DNA of 64,000 nt from Halorhabdus sp. CBA1104 (lineage in GTDB: Archaea > Halobacteriota > Halobacteria > Halobacteriales > Haloarculaceae). The translations under genes and the position numbers were made by a program. Below the pieces are notes generated by a model. That model was not told the origin of the DNA. It saw only the letters and a list, made by a program, of their open reading frames with translations, and did not search any database. The stretch is from positions 1,798,001-1,862,000 of the forward strand of contig NZ_CP033878.1 in NCBI RefSeq assembly GCF_009690625.1. Reading direction: 5' to 3'. Below, piece by piece: positions 1-8,095 of this stretch. Position 1 is the first letter of the stretch. Each line of letters starts with the position of its first letter.

Positions 1-1
1 C

Positions 2-1822
2 AACGAGCGCTCGGCCCAGGCCACGGGCGAGAGTTTCGCGCTGATCTCGCCGATCGCCCTGCTGTTGCTCGTGACGATTCTGGGGCTGGCCTACCGTGAC
101 GTACTGGACGTCCTGCTGGGACTGGTCGGCGTTGTCCTCGTACTGGTCTGGATGGCTGGCTTCATGGGCTGGGTCGGGATCGGCGTCACGCAGATCCTGA
201 TCGCCGTTCCCTTCCTGCTGATTGGCCTCTCGATCGACTACGCGTTGCACGTCGTCATGCGCTATCGGGAGGCCCAACTCGACGAGACCGACTGGACGCC
301 CCGCTCGGCCATGCGGCGTGGACTCGCGGGCGTCGTGGTCGCGATCGGTGCGGCGACAGTCACCACCGCCGTCGGATTCGCCTCGAACGTCGTCAGTCCC
401 ATCACGTCGATCCAGGAGTTCGGCCTGGTCAGTGCGGCCGGGATCGGCTCGGCGTTCCTGGTCTTTGGCGTCCTCCTGCCGCCGCTGAAAGTCGAACTCG
501 ACAGTCTCCTCCAGCGGATCGGCTTCTCGCGGGCGAAACGCCCGCTGGGCCGAAGTGGGATCGCCGGCCGCGTCCTGGGCGTCGGGGCCGAGTTGGCCCA
601 GCGAGCGCCCGTGGCCGTCGTCGTCGTGGCCGTCCTGTTGAGCGCCGGCGGCGGCGTCGCGGCGACGGACATCGACACCTCGATCGACCAGGTGGACTTC
701 CTGCCGACCGATTCCCCCGACTGGATGGACTCACTGCCAGAGGGGCTCCAGCCCGGCGACTACGACATCCGGGAAAACGCCATCTACCTCAACGAGAAAT
801 TCGTCCAGTCCAGGGACCAATCGCGGGCGTCGTTCCTGATCGAGGGGCCCGTCACTGAGCCAGACACGCTCGATGGGCTGTGGGCCGGCGAGCGCGCACT
901 CGCGAATACGTCGACGGCCGTCACCCTGGCCGACGGGCAACTCCGCGTGACCGGGCCTGTCGAGACGATCGATCGCGTGGCCCAGCAAAACGAGACGGTC
1001 GCGGGCCTGGTCGCCGCGAACGATCCCGACGACGACGGCCTTCCGGAGGAGAATCTGACGGCGATCTACGATGCCGTCTCCGAGGCTGCCCCCGAGGAAG
1101 CGAGTGCGGTCTTCGCCCGGAGCGACGGCACGTACACGGCCCTGCGTGTCTCGGTCGGCCTCGTCGGCGGGGCCGACACCGGCACCGTGACGAGCGAGAT
1201 GCGCGAGGTCGCGACGACGATGGAGGGAGACTCGAACCGCCGAGTGACGGCCACCGGCCGGCCGATCGTCCAGGAACTCGTCCAGCGGGGCCTGCTCACT
1301 ACGCTCGTGTGGGGCTTCCTGCTGACGTTCGTAGTTATCGCCGCCTTCCTGACGGTGATCTTCTGGCGGCGCTACGAGACGGCCTCGCTGGGGGCCGTCG
1401 TCATCGCGCCGGTGGTACTCGCCCAGGCCTGGATCTTCGGGACGATGTACCTGGCCGGGATCTCCTTCAACACCGAGACGGCGATCGTCGCCTCGATCGG
1501 GATCGGGATCGGCGTCGACTACGCCATCCACATCGGCGATCGATTCCTCGACGAACGCCACCAGCAGGGTGACCCGATCGCCGCGCTCAGGCGGACAGTC
1601 CGGGGAACCGGCGGTGCACTACTGGGCAGTGCGATCTCGACAGCCGGCGGGTTCGCCGTGCTCATGCTCGCCTTAGTCCCCTCGTTGCAGCGCTTTGGGT
1701 TCGTCACCGCGACGGCGATCGTCTATGCGTTCCTCGCGAGCGTGATCGTCCTGCCGAGTCTGCTGGTGCTGTGGAGTCGCTACGTCGATAGGTCGGTCAG
1801 TGTGGATCCGTCAGCCGAGTAA
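2..1822 (+). CDS. MMPL/RND-family transporter, 5' end outside window
   Basis: C-terminal part (606 residues visible) of an integral membrane exporter of the MMPL/SSD branch of the RND superfamily; family members use the proton gradient to move lipids or other hydrophobic compounds. Two copies of the family signature are visible, G-x3-DYA-x-H-x3-R near residues 75-88 (GLSIDYALHVVMR) and near 500 (GIGVDYAIHIGDR), each inside a cluster of hydrophobic segments. Between the two clusters lies an extracellular domain of about 230 residues rich in Asp and Glu. The frame is open to base 2, so the true start is upstream. Substrate unknown; the single chain with two repeats argues against a half-size transporter. 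Confidence 0.85.
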   Translation, partial: NERSAQATGESFALISPIALLLLVTILGLAYRDVLDVLLGLVGVVLVLVWMAGFMGWVGIGVTQILIAVPFLLIGLSIDYALHVVMRYREAQLDETDWTPRSAMRRGLAGVVVAIGAATVTTAVGFASNVVSPITSIQEFGLVSAAGIGSAFLVFGVLLPPLKVELDSLLQRIGFSRAKRPLGRSGIAGRVLGVGAELAQRAPVAVVVVAVLLSAGGGVAATDIDTSIDQVDFLPTDSPDWMDSLPEGLQPGDYDIRENAIYLNEKFVQSRDQSRASFLIEGPVTEPDTLDGLWAGERALANTSTAVTLADGQLRVTGPVETIDRVAQQNETVAGLVAANDPDDDGLPEENLTAIYDAVSEAAPEEASAVFARSDGTYTALRVSVGLVGGADTGTVTSEMREVATTMEGDSNRRVTATGRPIVQELVQRGLLTTLVWGFLLTFVVIAAFLTVIFWRRYETASLGAVVIAPVVLAQAWIFGTMYLAGISFNTETAIVASIGIGIGVDYAIHIGDRFLDERHQQGDPIAALRRTVRGTGGALLGSAISTAGGFAVLMLALVPSLQRFGFVTATAIVYAFLASVIVLPSLLVLWSRYVDRSVSVDPSAE

Positions 1823-1839
1823 GCAACCGGGACAGTCCC

Positions 1840-2091
1840 CTACCGCCGGTAGTGATCTACGGTCCGAAACGCGACGTACAGGACGGCGTTGAGTACCCCC
1901 GTCAGCCAGAAGATCGCGCCGACGTTCAGCCCGAAGACGCCGGGGTCGCTGGCCGCGACGACGTCGTCGAACAGCCAGCCGACCGCGACCGCGATGATAC
2001 CCCAGACGAGCAAGATCGAGGCGATCCGTGCGCCCTCCTCGATGTAGTCAGTGATCGGTTTCGCGTCCGTCGATTCCGGAGTGAGCGACAT
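1840..2091 (-). CDS. Small two-helix membrane protein
   Basis: An 83-residue protein with two hydrophobic segments (about residues 22-42 and 54-76) and a short charged N-terminus. I start it at the ATG at 2091 because further upstream the frame is low-complexity, Arg-rich and overlaps the next gene. It sits 18 nt from the convergent MMPL gene and 43 nt downstream of the FAD oxidoreductase stop on the same strand. No catalytic motif is visible and the function is unknown. Confidence 0.65.
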   Translation of the reverse strand: MSLTPESTDAKPITDYIEEGARIASILLVWGIIAVAVGWLFDDVVAASDPGVFGLNVGAIFWLTGVLNAVLYVAFRTVDHYRR

Positions 2092-2134
2092 ACCCGCCCG
2101 TCTGCCGTCTGTAGGATAAGTCTTCCCCCGCCGG

Positions 2135-3148
2135 TCACAGTCGCTTGCCCAGTCGCCGCCCAGCGTCCAGGCCGGTCTCCAGGGCCGCGTGGGTTCGGCC
2201 CGTTCCCGCGAGCCAGTCGCCCGCGAGTCCGAGGTCGTGAGGAAGGGCGTACTCGACCAGTGCCGGATTGACGCGATCACCCGGCAACGCGCGGGTAAAT
2301 CGGTCGTGGTCCCACCAGTCGGGGCCGGCCAACCGGTCCTCGGCCAGCAGTGTCGCCGCGTGATCGGCCGCCGCCTCGGCCGCCTGTTCGGGCGTCGCCT
2401 CCGGCCGGCCCGCGCTCCAGGCAGGACTCAACTGCACAATCAGGATTTCCTCGCCGTCCGGAACGTGGCCGGGCTTGCACGAGTCCCGGGAGAGCCAGCC
2501 GACCGCGTGGTCTTTGTCAGTGTTGACCAGCGCGTAGTAGGGCACGTCGAGCGCGAAGGGGTAGTGCAACGCGACCGAATCGATCGTCCGGTAGGACTGC
2601 CGTTCCCGGGCTGCGATCAGTTGCTCGCGCAGGTCGGCCTCCCAGTCGGCGTCCTCGAAAAGCGCCTCGCAAGTCGGTGGTGTCACCACGAGCGCGTCGA
2701 AAGGCCGTTGCTCGCCCCCGGCAGTCACCCGCCAGCCATCGTCAGTGCGCGAAAGATGGGCGACCGGTGTCTGCTCGTGGACGGTGGCGCCGCTCGCGTC
2801 GAGATACGCCGCGACGATTTCGTCGATGCCGTTACGGCCACTCAGTTTCCGGCCTTGATTCGGTCGCCCTTCTTCGATCGTGCCCTCGGCGTCGAAGATC
2901 CAGACGTCGTCGGTGGTCACGGCCAGGTCGTCACCGACGACCGACTGGAGTTGGGCCTCGACCTGCTCGTCCGGCGGATCGACGTAGTTAGCCCCGTAAT
3001 CGTAGACACACCCATCCCGGGTGCCAGAGACCATTCGCCCGCCGATGGCGTCGGCTTCGAAGACCGTCACGGCAGCCCGCTCTCGGAGGGCGTAGGCTGC
3101 CCCGGCCCCAGCGATACCTGCGCCGACGACACAGACGTTCGGCGTCAC
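2135..3148 (-). CDS. FAD/NAD(P)-dependent amine-oxidase-type oxidoreductase
   Basis: A 337-residue flavoprotein. The N-terminal Rossmann motif [15 protein letters not shown] (residues 6-20) is followed by an acidic residue about 13 residues later that would hold the FAD ribose. A conserved GGRM segment near residue 36 is typical of the amine oxidase/renalase-like branch. The C-terminus carries the usual [20 protein letters not shown]-contact stretch. Substrate is unknown; close bacterial relatives are annotated as renalase-like or protoporphyrinogen-oxidase-like without proof. Probably a monocistronic gene, with NucS 45 nt upstream on the same strand. Confidence 0.8.
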   Translation of the reverse strand: MTPNVCVVGAGIAGAGAAYALRERAAVTVFEADAIGGRMVSGTRDGCVYDYGANYVDPPDEQVEAQLQSVVGDDLAVTTDDVWIFDAEGTIEEGRPNQGRKLSGRNGIDEIVAAYLDASGATVHEQTPVAHLSRTDDGWRVTAGGEQRPFDALVVTPPTCEALFEDADWEADLREQLIAARERQSYRTIDSVALHYPFALDVPYYALVNTDKDHAVGWLSRDSCKPGHVPDGEEILIVQLSPAWSAGRPEATPEQAAEAAADHAATLLAEDRLAGPDWWDHDRFTRALPGDRVNPALVEYALPHDLGLAGDWLAGTGRTHAALETGLDAGRRLGKRL

Positions 3149-3193
3149 GTCCCGGCCTACGACCGGCAGCGAGTAAAGGAACGGGGTGACAGC

Positions 3194-3964
3194 TCAGGCG
3201 TCGCCGGGTGCCGGATCGAGGGCGACGAACTCGTAACCCTGCTGGGCGAGCAATTGGTGGGCGCGATCGGTCGCCGACGGCGCGACGAGGATGCCGCGCA
3301 ACTCCCGGTCTGCGTGCAGCTCACGGGCGAGAGCCTGGACGTACCGGTCGAGTTGTCCAACGGCGTCCGGGCCGACCCGGCGGCGTTTGAGTTCGACGAC
3401 GACGGCCCGGCCCGCCTCGTCTTCACCGTAGATGTCGACCGCGCCGGCGGGCGTCGATCGCTCGGTCGAGCGCGGTTCGAAGCCCTGCTCGATCAGGGCC
3501 GAGTTCGCGAGGACTCGCTCACGGAGGTCTTGCTCGGTACCCGAAAGCGAGAGGTCCTCGGGATCGGTCACGTCGACGCGTGCGACGTGTTCGATAGCCC
3601 CGAAAGTGACGCGAAGCTCCTCGTCGGGGCCGGTGCGGTGGCTCTCGATGCGGACCTCGCCGTCGATCGTGGCGACCTCGTGGGTCGAGCCTGGCGGTTG
3701 CCAGTTGACTGGCTGGTGGCCCTCGTCGGTGTGGACCAGCGCCGTGCCATCGGGTTTGAGGACGACCAACCGGTCGCCTGGCCCCAGTGTACTACTCGCC
3801 CGGCCGTCGTATTCGACGCGACAGCGGCCGACGACCGTCACGAGGGCACCACGATCGATCCCGCGCTCGACGCACTCGCGAGCCTGCTCGGGCGATGGAT
3901 CGACGAGAGGGCCATTCCGGGCCGTCACGGGGCGCGTCTGGTCACCGTCACCTGTGTCGGACAC
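3194..3964 (-). CDS. nucS: Endonuclease NucS/EndoMS
   Basis: A 256-residue DNA endonuclease. In Archaea and Actinobacteria NucS/EndoMS cuts mismatched or branched DNA and works with the PCNA clamp, giving a mismatch-repair role independent of MutS/MutL. The N-terminal half is the beta-rich DNA-binding domain. The C-terminal RecB-like nuclease core shows [12 protein letters not shown] followed by [10 protein letters not shown] (about residues 173-196), which supplies the Asp and the E-x-K catalytic residues, then a QLDRY helix. The length matches the family. The C-terminal tail (LDPAPGDA) is not an obvious PCNA-binding motif. Confidence 0.9.
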   Translation of the reverse strand: MSDTGDGDQTRPVTARNGPLVDPSPEQARECVERGIDRGALVTVVGRCRVEYDGRASSTLGPGDRLVVLKPDGTALVHTDEGHQPVNWQPPGSTHEVATIDGEVRIESHRTGPDEELRVTFGAIEHVARVDVTDPEDLSLSGTEQDLRERVLANSALIEQGFEPRSTERSTPAGAVDIYGEDEAGRAVVVELKRRRVGPDAVGQLDRYVQALARELHADRELRGILVAPSATDRAHQLLAQQGYEFVALDPAPGDA

Positions 3965-4004
3965 GCGACGCAGTTACCGGCCACCGCACAAAAGCGACGC
4001 GAGT

Positions 4005-4496
4005 TCACCGTCTTGAGCGCTGGACGCCTGCCGGGGCGGCGACGATCACCCGCCGATCCCCGGCACGTCGGCGAAGTGCCCCGAGCAGTCGTGATCGGGC
4101 CTCGCCCGGCGGCAGTGTTCCGGTGGCAATCTCATCCACGAGAGAGCCCTTCGCAGCCCGAACCCAGGATCGCAGTGCCTGAGCGTCCCGCGCGGTTCGG
4201 CGTTCGACGACGGCCCCGTCGCCACGCGGCTCGGGCGTCGGATCCCCCGTCCACGGTTCGACCGCGAGCCAGCAGGCGAGAAAAGCGGTCCAGTCGCCGT
4301 CTGGCCCCTGATAGTACAGGCCGTCGTACCGGGCGAAGTCCAGCCGTTCGACTGCTGCGGACAGCGACGGAGCACGGTCGTCACCGTCGAAAGCGCGCAG
4401 TCGGCCATCGGGACACACGCGGTCGTCGTGCCAGACAGTCGCTTCGAGTCGAACGCCAGCAGTCACCGTTCGCACGACCAGGGCGCGATCAGTCAC
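4005..4496 (-). CDS. Conserved haloarchaeal protein, unknown function
   Basis: A 163-residue soluble protein. I chose the GTG at 4496 because the sequence becomes typical haloarchaeal coding there ([11 protein letters not shown]), whereas the 25 upstream codons are Pro/Gly/Arg-rich. It contains a Trp-rich middle ([17 protein letters not shown]) and a basic C-terminus. No catalytic or metal motif was recognised and no membrane segment is present. It lies 40 nt upstream of nucS on the same strand and diverges from the lysW-like gene. Function unknown. Confidence 0.6.
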   Translation of the reverse strand: MTDRALVVRTVTAGVRLEATVWHDDRVCPDGRLRAFDGDDRAPSLSAAVERLDFARYDGLYYQGPDGDWTAFLACWLAVEPWTGDPTPEPRGDGAVVERRTARDAQALRSWVRAAKGSLVDEIATGTLPPGEARSRLLGALRRRAGDRRVIVAAPAGVQRSRR

Positions 4497-4636
4497 TGCT
4501 GGTCCCTCCGGGCAGGGCCGTCCAAGCCTGGGTGTCGCGAGATCATAGCCACGCTGGCCGCGGTCGAACACTTCAACCGTCGGCCCCAGCGTCGAATCAA
4601 TCCCTTGAAGTCAGTGGCAAGCCTCGACAGACCCGT

Positions 4637-4801
4637 ATGAGTGACTGCCCGGAGTGTGGGGCGGAAGTATCCCTACACGACAACGTCGAAGTCGGAGAGA
4701 TCGTCGACTGTGCAACCTGTGGCGCGGAACTGGAAGTCGTCGCCGTCGACCCGGCGACGCTCGAACCTGCCCCGGAACTGGAAGAAGACTGGGGCGAGTA
4801 A
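4637..4801 (+). CDS. lysW: LysW/ArgW-type amino-group carrier protein, stand-alone
   Basis: A 54-residue acidic zinc-ribbon protein with CPEC (C4, C7) and CATC (C25, C28) knuckles. It ends in EDWGE, the C-terminal signature of LysW/ArgW. In this family the gamma-carboxyl of the last Glu is joined by LysX/ArgX to the amino group of aminoadipate or glutamate, and the carrier then presents the protected intermediate to the lysine/arginine enzymes. The frame is open far upstream on this strand, but the Cys motifs fix the ATG at 4637. No lysX/argX, argC, argB, argD or argE is adjacent, which is unusual for this carrier. Confidence 0.85.
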   Translation: MSDCPECGAEVSLHDNVEVGEIVDCATCGAELEVVAVDPATLEPAPELEEDWGE

Positions 4802-4828
4802 CGCCGCTGATTTTCCGGCCAACGGCGA

Positions 4829-5116
4829 TTAGTCGTCGCCGTTCCAGACGAGCGTGACGGTCACGTCCTCACTTTCGACGGTCTCGTAGGTCAGGCCACG
4901 ATCGTCGAGTTTCGGGTAGAGGTGTTGGGGCGTGCGGTCGTTGTACTGAACCAGAACCTCCTCGTCGGCCAGGTCGGCACTGGCCTCCAGGGTTTTCCGG
5001 AGTGGCTTTGGCGGCCCGAGCGTCCGAACGTCGAGTTCGACCACCGCATGTGTCTCCGGCGCGTCACTCGCTTCGAGGAGGGCGTCCAGATCGATGTCGG
5101 CGGGAGCGTCGCTCAT
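4829..5116 (-). CDS. DUF2249 (TusA-like) protein
   Basis: A 95-residue protein with the DUF2249 fold, related to the sulfur carrier TusA. Visible signatures are ELDVRTLGPPKPLRKTLE in the first half and VQYNDRTPQHLYPKLDDRG in the second. It lacks the TusA Cys. DUF2249 genes are common next to denitrification and nitric-oxide genes in haloarchaea; the molecular role is unproven. The start codon at 5116 overlaps the stop of the upstream gene (ATGA), so the two are translationally coupled and share the palindromic promoter at 5664-5675. Confidence 0.8.
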   Translation of the reverse strand: MSDAPADIDLDALLEASDAPETHAVVELDVRTLGPPKPLRKTLEASADLADEEVLVQYNDRTPQHLYPKLDDRGLTYETVESEDVTVTLVWNGDD

Positions 5117-5625
5117 GCTGACCCCTCCTGCAGTGCGTCAGGACCAGGCACCTCGCCGGTCGCTTCGAGCTGGTCTTCGAGGCGCTGTAAGTCGGCGTTC
5201 AGCGACTCGCTCTCGTTGTGCATCTGGGCGACGCGGACGCGAACGAGGTCGTAGTCGTGTCGGTCGGTGAGGCCGTTCCAGGCCCGGAAGGCCCCGATCG
5301 CCAGGGAGTTGCCGGCCGGACAAAACTCCGTGGTGGGGGTAAACTCCGCCAACAGTACGCCCGACTCGTCGGTCGATTCGGCGTAGCGAAACCCGGCCTC
5401 GGGATGGCGCGTATCCAGGTTCAACTTCGCCAGGTTGTAGCCGAAGGTCACATCGTAGACGCCACGCTCCTCGAAGACCTCCCAGGTTTCCTCGTGGAAG
5501 GCAACGTGCTCCTCGTCCGTGAGAACGTCGTGCCCGTCCAGGAACGAGCCTGGCGCGGGCAGGTGGTCCGGAACGAACGCATCCTCGTCGTCGAACGTGT
5601 CGCCGGTAGAGCCGAGTCGCTTCAT
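5113..5625 (-). CDS. Conserved haloarchaeal protein of the DUF2249 operon
   Basis: A 170-residue soluble protein, first gene of the two-gene unit ending with the DUF2249 gene. Its central region, VLLAEFTPTTEFCPAGNSLA (about residues 92-111), loosely recalls the conserved CP segment of MIP18/DUF59 iron-sulfur assembly proteins, with a single conserved-looking Cys; that resemblance is tentative. The C-terminus is a predicted helix rich in Glu and Gln. Expression is probably controlled by the palindrome centred 44 nt upstream of the ATG, the same arrangement as nirK and the NnrS-like gene, which points to a job in denitrification or NO response. Confidence 0.65.
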   Translation of the reverse strand: MKRLGSTGDTFDDEDAFVPDHLPAPGSFLDGHDVLTDEEHVAFHEETWEVFEERGVYDVTFGYNLAKLNLDTRHPEAGFRYAESTDESGVLLAEFTPTTEFCPAGNSLAIGAFRAWNGLTDRHDYDLVRVRVAQMHNESESLNADLQRLEDQLEATGEVPGPDALQEGSA

Positions 5626-5663
5626 ACCCAGTTATCGTAGGCTGGGTCCCCCGACCCTTGTGC

Positions 5664-5675
5664 CGAACATATTCG
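5664..5675 (-). promoter_or_regulatory. Palindromic operator, site 1 (CGAA-N4-TTCG)
   Basis: Read on the minus strand the site is CGAATATGTTCG followed by GCAC. It ends 38 nt before the ATG at 5625. The same element occurs upstream of the NnrS-like gene and nirK. The position, about 38-50 nt upstream of start codons that look leaderless, is where an activator would sit just upstream of BRE/TATA. It resembles the inverted repeat attributed to the oxygen-responsive regulator NarO; assignment to NarO is inference. Confidence 0.7.
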
Positions 5676-5706
5676 AAACAGTCGTGTGGGCCGGGAGATA
5701 GATCCG

Positions 5707-7050
5707 TCACTCGGCGACGTCAGCGTCCGAGCCAAGCGACAACGAGGGCCACAAGAGACTCACGAGCGAGTGCGTGCTGTGACGGTGGACCGTCAGCGTC
5801 AGATTCACCGCGAGGACAGCCACGCCGGCCCCAAACAGGAGCGTCGCCGCCTGCAGGGCGATCGTCGGCGCGTCGACGGCGGCCACAGCCACCTGGCCGA
5901 TAGTCCCGGCGAGCAAGAGAACGAAGTCCGCCCGGGCGAGGCGCGGGTCGTACATCTCCTCGACCATCGGGACCGGTTCGTAGCCGATCTTGTCGCTGTA
6001 GGTCCGCACCCAGATCAGAAACGGGACGATGTGATACAGCGTGCCGAAGACGACGAACCCGAGGACGCCGAGCAACAGGAGTGGCTCACTGGCAGCCGAA
6101 CCCAATACCGTTAGTCGGTCGGTCGGATCGGCCAACCAGGTCGGCAATGTCAGGGCCGCCCAGCCGAGCAACGCAACGGCGACGACGGCGTATCGCAGGA
6201 GGACCGGCGAGAGTTCCGTCTGTGCCCGGAGGAGTTTCCGGGCGAGGAACACGCCGACGAGGGCGAGCGACCCCACGACGAGGACGACACCCACCTGAGC
6301 GAGCACTGTCTCGCCCAGCAGACGACCCACCGACAGCAGCCCCACGCCGACCGGGTAGGCCAGGAGTTCGACCCGCTTGATCGCGCGATCAACCCTGTCG
6401 TCGTCGGCCTGGGTAAACATTTCAGCCAGTTGGTAGAGCGCCCCGACCACCGTCAGCAATACCGCTCCGAAGACGGCGATGGTCGCGTGCGCACTGGCGA
6501 CGCCCACCCGAGTGATCGCGAGATCGCCGAACAACACCATCGTGTAATCGAGCGAGAGCAGGTACCCCAACAGCGTCAACACGAGGAAAGCGCCCAGCGC
6601 GATCACGAAGTGAATCTCGGTCACGTCGAAGGGGCGCGCTCGGGCGAGTGTCCGGGCGACGTTGTAGACGAACACCCAGAAGCCGGCCACCAGCAGCGTC
6701 CCGGCGACGTGCAACATCGCCAGTTCGACCGTCAGGAAGGCAGCGACGAACCCGAGCAGGCCGGCGACGACCAGCCAGACCTGGAGGACGCTCAATCGCC
6801 GGGAGTAAAGCGAGACGCCAGACCAGACGGGGACGAACTGGGTCATCGCCCCCATGATCGTCACGCCGACGAACCCGGCCAGAAACAGGTGGCGCAACGC
6901 CAACTCGGAGAGTCCAACCGGCTCGGTGACGGTCGCACTCGCCAGCAACTGCCCGACCAGCAACAGGGCAACGGCAAGGAGCACGTGTTGCAACGGTACT
7001 GCTACCGGTGGGCCTCGATCTGTGTCGACGTCGTCCGTGATCGCTCGCAT
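5707..7050 (-). CDS. Polytopic NnrS-like / haem-copper-oxidase-I-like membrane protein
   Basis: A 447-residue protein with about twelve hydrophobic segments. His residues lie at the edges of helices (LALRHLFLAGFVGVTIMG near 48-65; SAHATIAVFGAVL near 186; GTLYHIVPFLIWVRTY near 337-352). This pattern is seen in NnrS and in the subunit-I-like proteins encoded beside haloarchaeal nirK genes, which are thought to bind haem or copper and to take part in NO handling. No full set of haem-copper oxidase ligands can be confirmed. It has its own palindromic promoter element at 7088-7099, placing it in the same putative regulon as nirK. Confidence 0.65.
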   Translation of the reverse strand: MRAITDDVDTDRGPPVAVPLQHVLLAVALLLVGQLLASATVTEPVGLSELALRHLFLAGFVGVTIMGAMTQFVPVWSGVSLYSRRLSVLQVWLVVAGLLGFVAAFLTVELAMLHVAGTLLVAGFWVFVYNVARTLARARPFDVTEIHFVIALGAFLVLTLLGYLLSLDYTMVLFGDLAITRVGVASAHATIAVFGAVLLTVVGALYQLAEMFTQADDDRVDRAIKRVELLAYPVGVGLLSVGRLLGETVLAQVGVVLVVGSLALVGVFLARKLLRAQTELSPVLLRYAVVAVALLGWAALTLPTWLADPTDRLTVLGSAASEPLLLLGVLGFVVFGTLYHIVPFLIWVRTYSDKIGYEPVPMVEEMYDPRLARADFVLLLAGTIGQVAVAAVDAPTIALQAATLLFGAGVAVLAVNLTLTVHRHSTHSLVSLLWPSLSLGSDADVAE

Positions 7051-7087
7051 ACCCGTCGTTCGCTCTCCCGCTCCCTGCCACCGTTGC

Positions 7088-7099
7088 CGAATATGTTCG
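7088..7099 (-). promoter_or_regulatory. Palindromic operator, site 2 (CGAA-N4-TTCG)
   Basis: On the minus strand the site reads CGAACATATTCG followed by GCAA. It ends 37 nt before the ATG at 7050. Its core is the exact reverse complement of the core of site 1. As at site 1, the start codon is preceded by GGGT and no good TATA box is visible between site and ATG, as expected for an activator-dependent promoter. Confidence 0.7.
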
Positions 7100-7156
7100 G
7101 TTTAGTTCCCGTCCGACGAGTGGACAGAGGGGGCGCCACCACCGCGATCGAGTCAG

Positions 7157-7456
7157 TTATGCGGCGTCCGATTCGGCCGGCGCGTCGATCTCGACACTGG
7201 GTTCGTCGGGCGCGGACTCGGCATCGCGCTCCAAGACGATCCCGGTCAGACCGGCGGCGATCATGCCGACGCCGGCGGCCCGGACGGCCCGAAGGTACCA
7301 GTCCCGGGGTTCGAGATCGCCGGGGTTTTCGAACCCACTCAGCCACGTTCGAATCGAGAGGTTCAGCAACTGTTTCGGTAGCAAGGCGCTGAGCAACCCG
7401 TGCAGTGCGATCCAGGCGTATCCAAGGCGGCGTAGTTTGGGGCGCATCACAACCAT
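7157..7456 (-). CDS. Small conserved haloarchaeal membrane protein
   Basis: A 99-residue protein starting at the ATG at 7456 (a second ATG lies at 7447). It has two hydrophobic stretches (YAWIALHGLLSALL near 13-26 and AAGVGMIAAGLTGIVLE near 62-78) separated by DLEPRDWYLRAVR, and an acidic tail. No enzyme motif is visible. It runs in the same direction as the NnrS-like gene but is separated from it by about 106 nt that contain regulatory site 2, so it is probably a separate unit. Function unknown. Confidence 0.6.
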   Translation of the reverse strand: MVVMRPKLRRLGYAWIALHGLLSALLPKQLLNLSIRTWLSGFENPGDLEPRDWYLRAVRAAGVGMIAAGLTGIVLERDAESAPDEPSVEIDAPAESDAA

Positions 7457-8095
7457 GTTCGATCCGGACAAACCTGAATCTATGGGTCAGGCGAGCGCGG
7501 ATCAGCGATGGGAACGGTCCAGACCGGCAGCGACCGATCTAGCCACCCCGATCGTCACATCGAATCCAGCAAGTCGAGGACGGGGGGGCGGCCCCGACTG
7601 CCAGGTACCGATGTGGCACTGCTCGCCAGGCCAGGCGATGATCGATCGGTGACGAGGCACGACCCCCGAGAGAGCTTGAGTGGGCGACGCACGGCTGCTG
7701 AACGCTGTCAAAATGGTATGCAAGTAGCGTCCAGAAAAGCGGCAACATTTGTAACCTCCTTCGACGCGTCTGTGAGTTCGGCCCCGTAATCTTCGAAACC
7801 ATCACGATCGATAGGCCTAATTTGGCAGGTCGAGTCCTGGCTGCAAGTCTATGTAATGGCCCCAAGCATCGGGGGTTGTTGTCTTAGGTACACTCCCGTC
7901 CATCGCAGGACAAACCTGGACGCCCGCTGCCACCCCCGATTCGTAAATATCCTATACGTATCTAATAGACCCATATTCCCCATCATACAACCATTTTATC
8001 ATGTATTTTGTAAAAATTCGTGGTGTCAGAGAGGGCGGCAACACATGGACGTGCGGTGGAAGTTATGAGTGGCGTAGTGCAAGAAGAGGATATCC
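7457..8095. other. Intergenic region, AT-rich promoter zone of the reductase operon
   Basis: About 640 nt without a convincing gene. The left half is GC-rich with only Arg/Pro-rich spurious frames. From about 7940 to 8025 the sequence turns clearly AT-rich, with several TATA-like stretches about 70-150 nt before the ATG at 8096. This suggests a promoter with an untranslated leader, or a binding region, for the rhodanese-reductase operon. The CGAA-N4-TTCG palindrome is not present here. I found no transposase remnant. Confidence 0.45.

Noticed and set aside
880..1572. Arg/Gly-rich frame inside the MMPL gene
   Set aside because: Composition unlike haloarchaeal proteins (few acidic runs, very high Arg) and fully inside a well-supported gene.
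2189..4636. Very long open frame on the plus strand running antisense through the FAD oxidoreductase and nucS
   Set aside because: Antisense frames stay open in GC-rich DNA. The composition is Arg/Pro/Val-rich and only the last 54 codons (the LysW protein) look real.
7457..7940. Remnant transposase in the gap before the reductase operon
   Set aside because: No DDE-type or OrfB-type motif and no terminal inverted repeats could be found.
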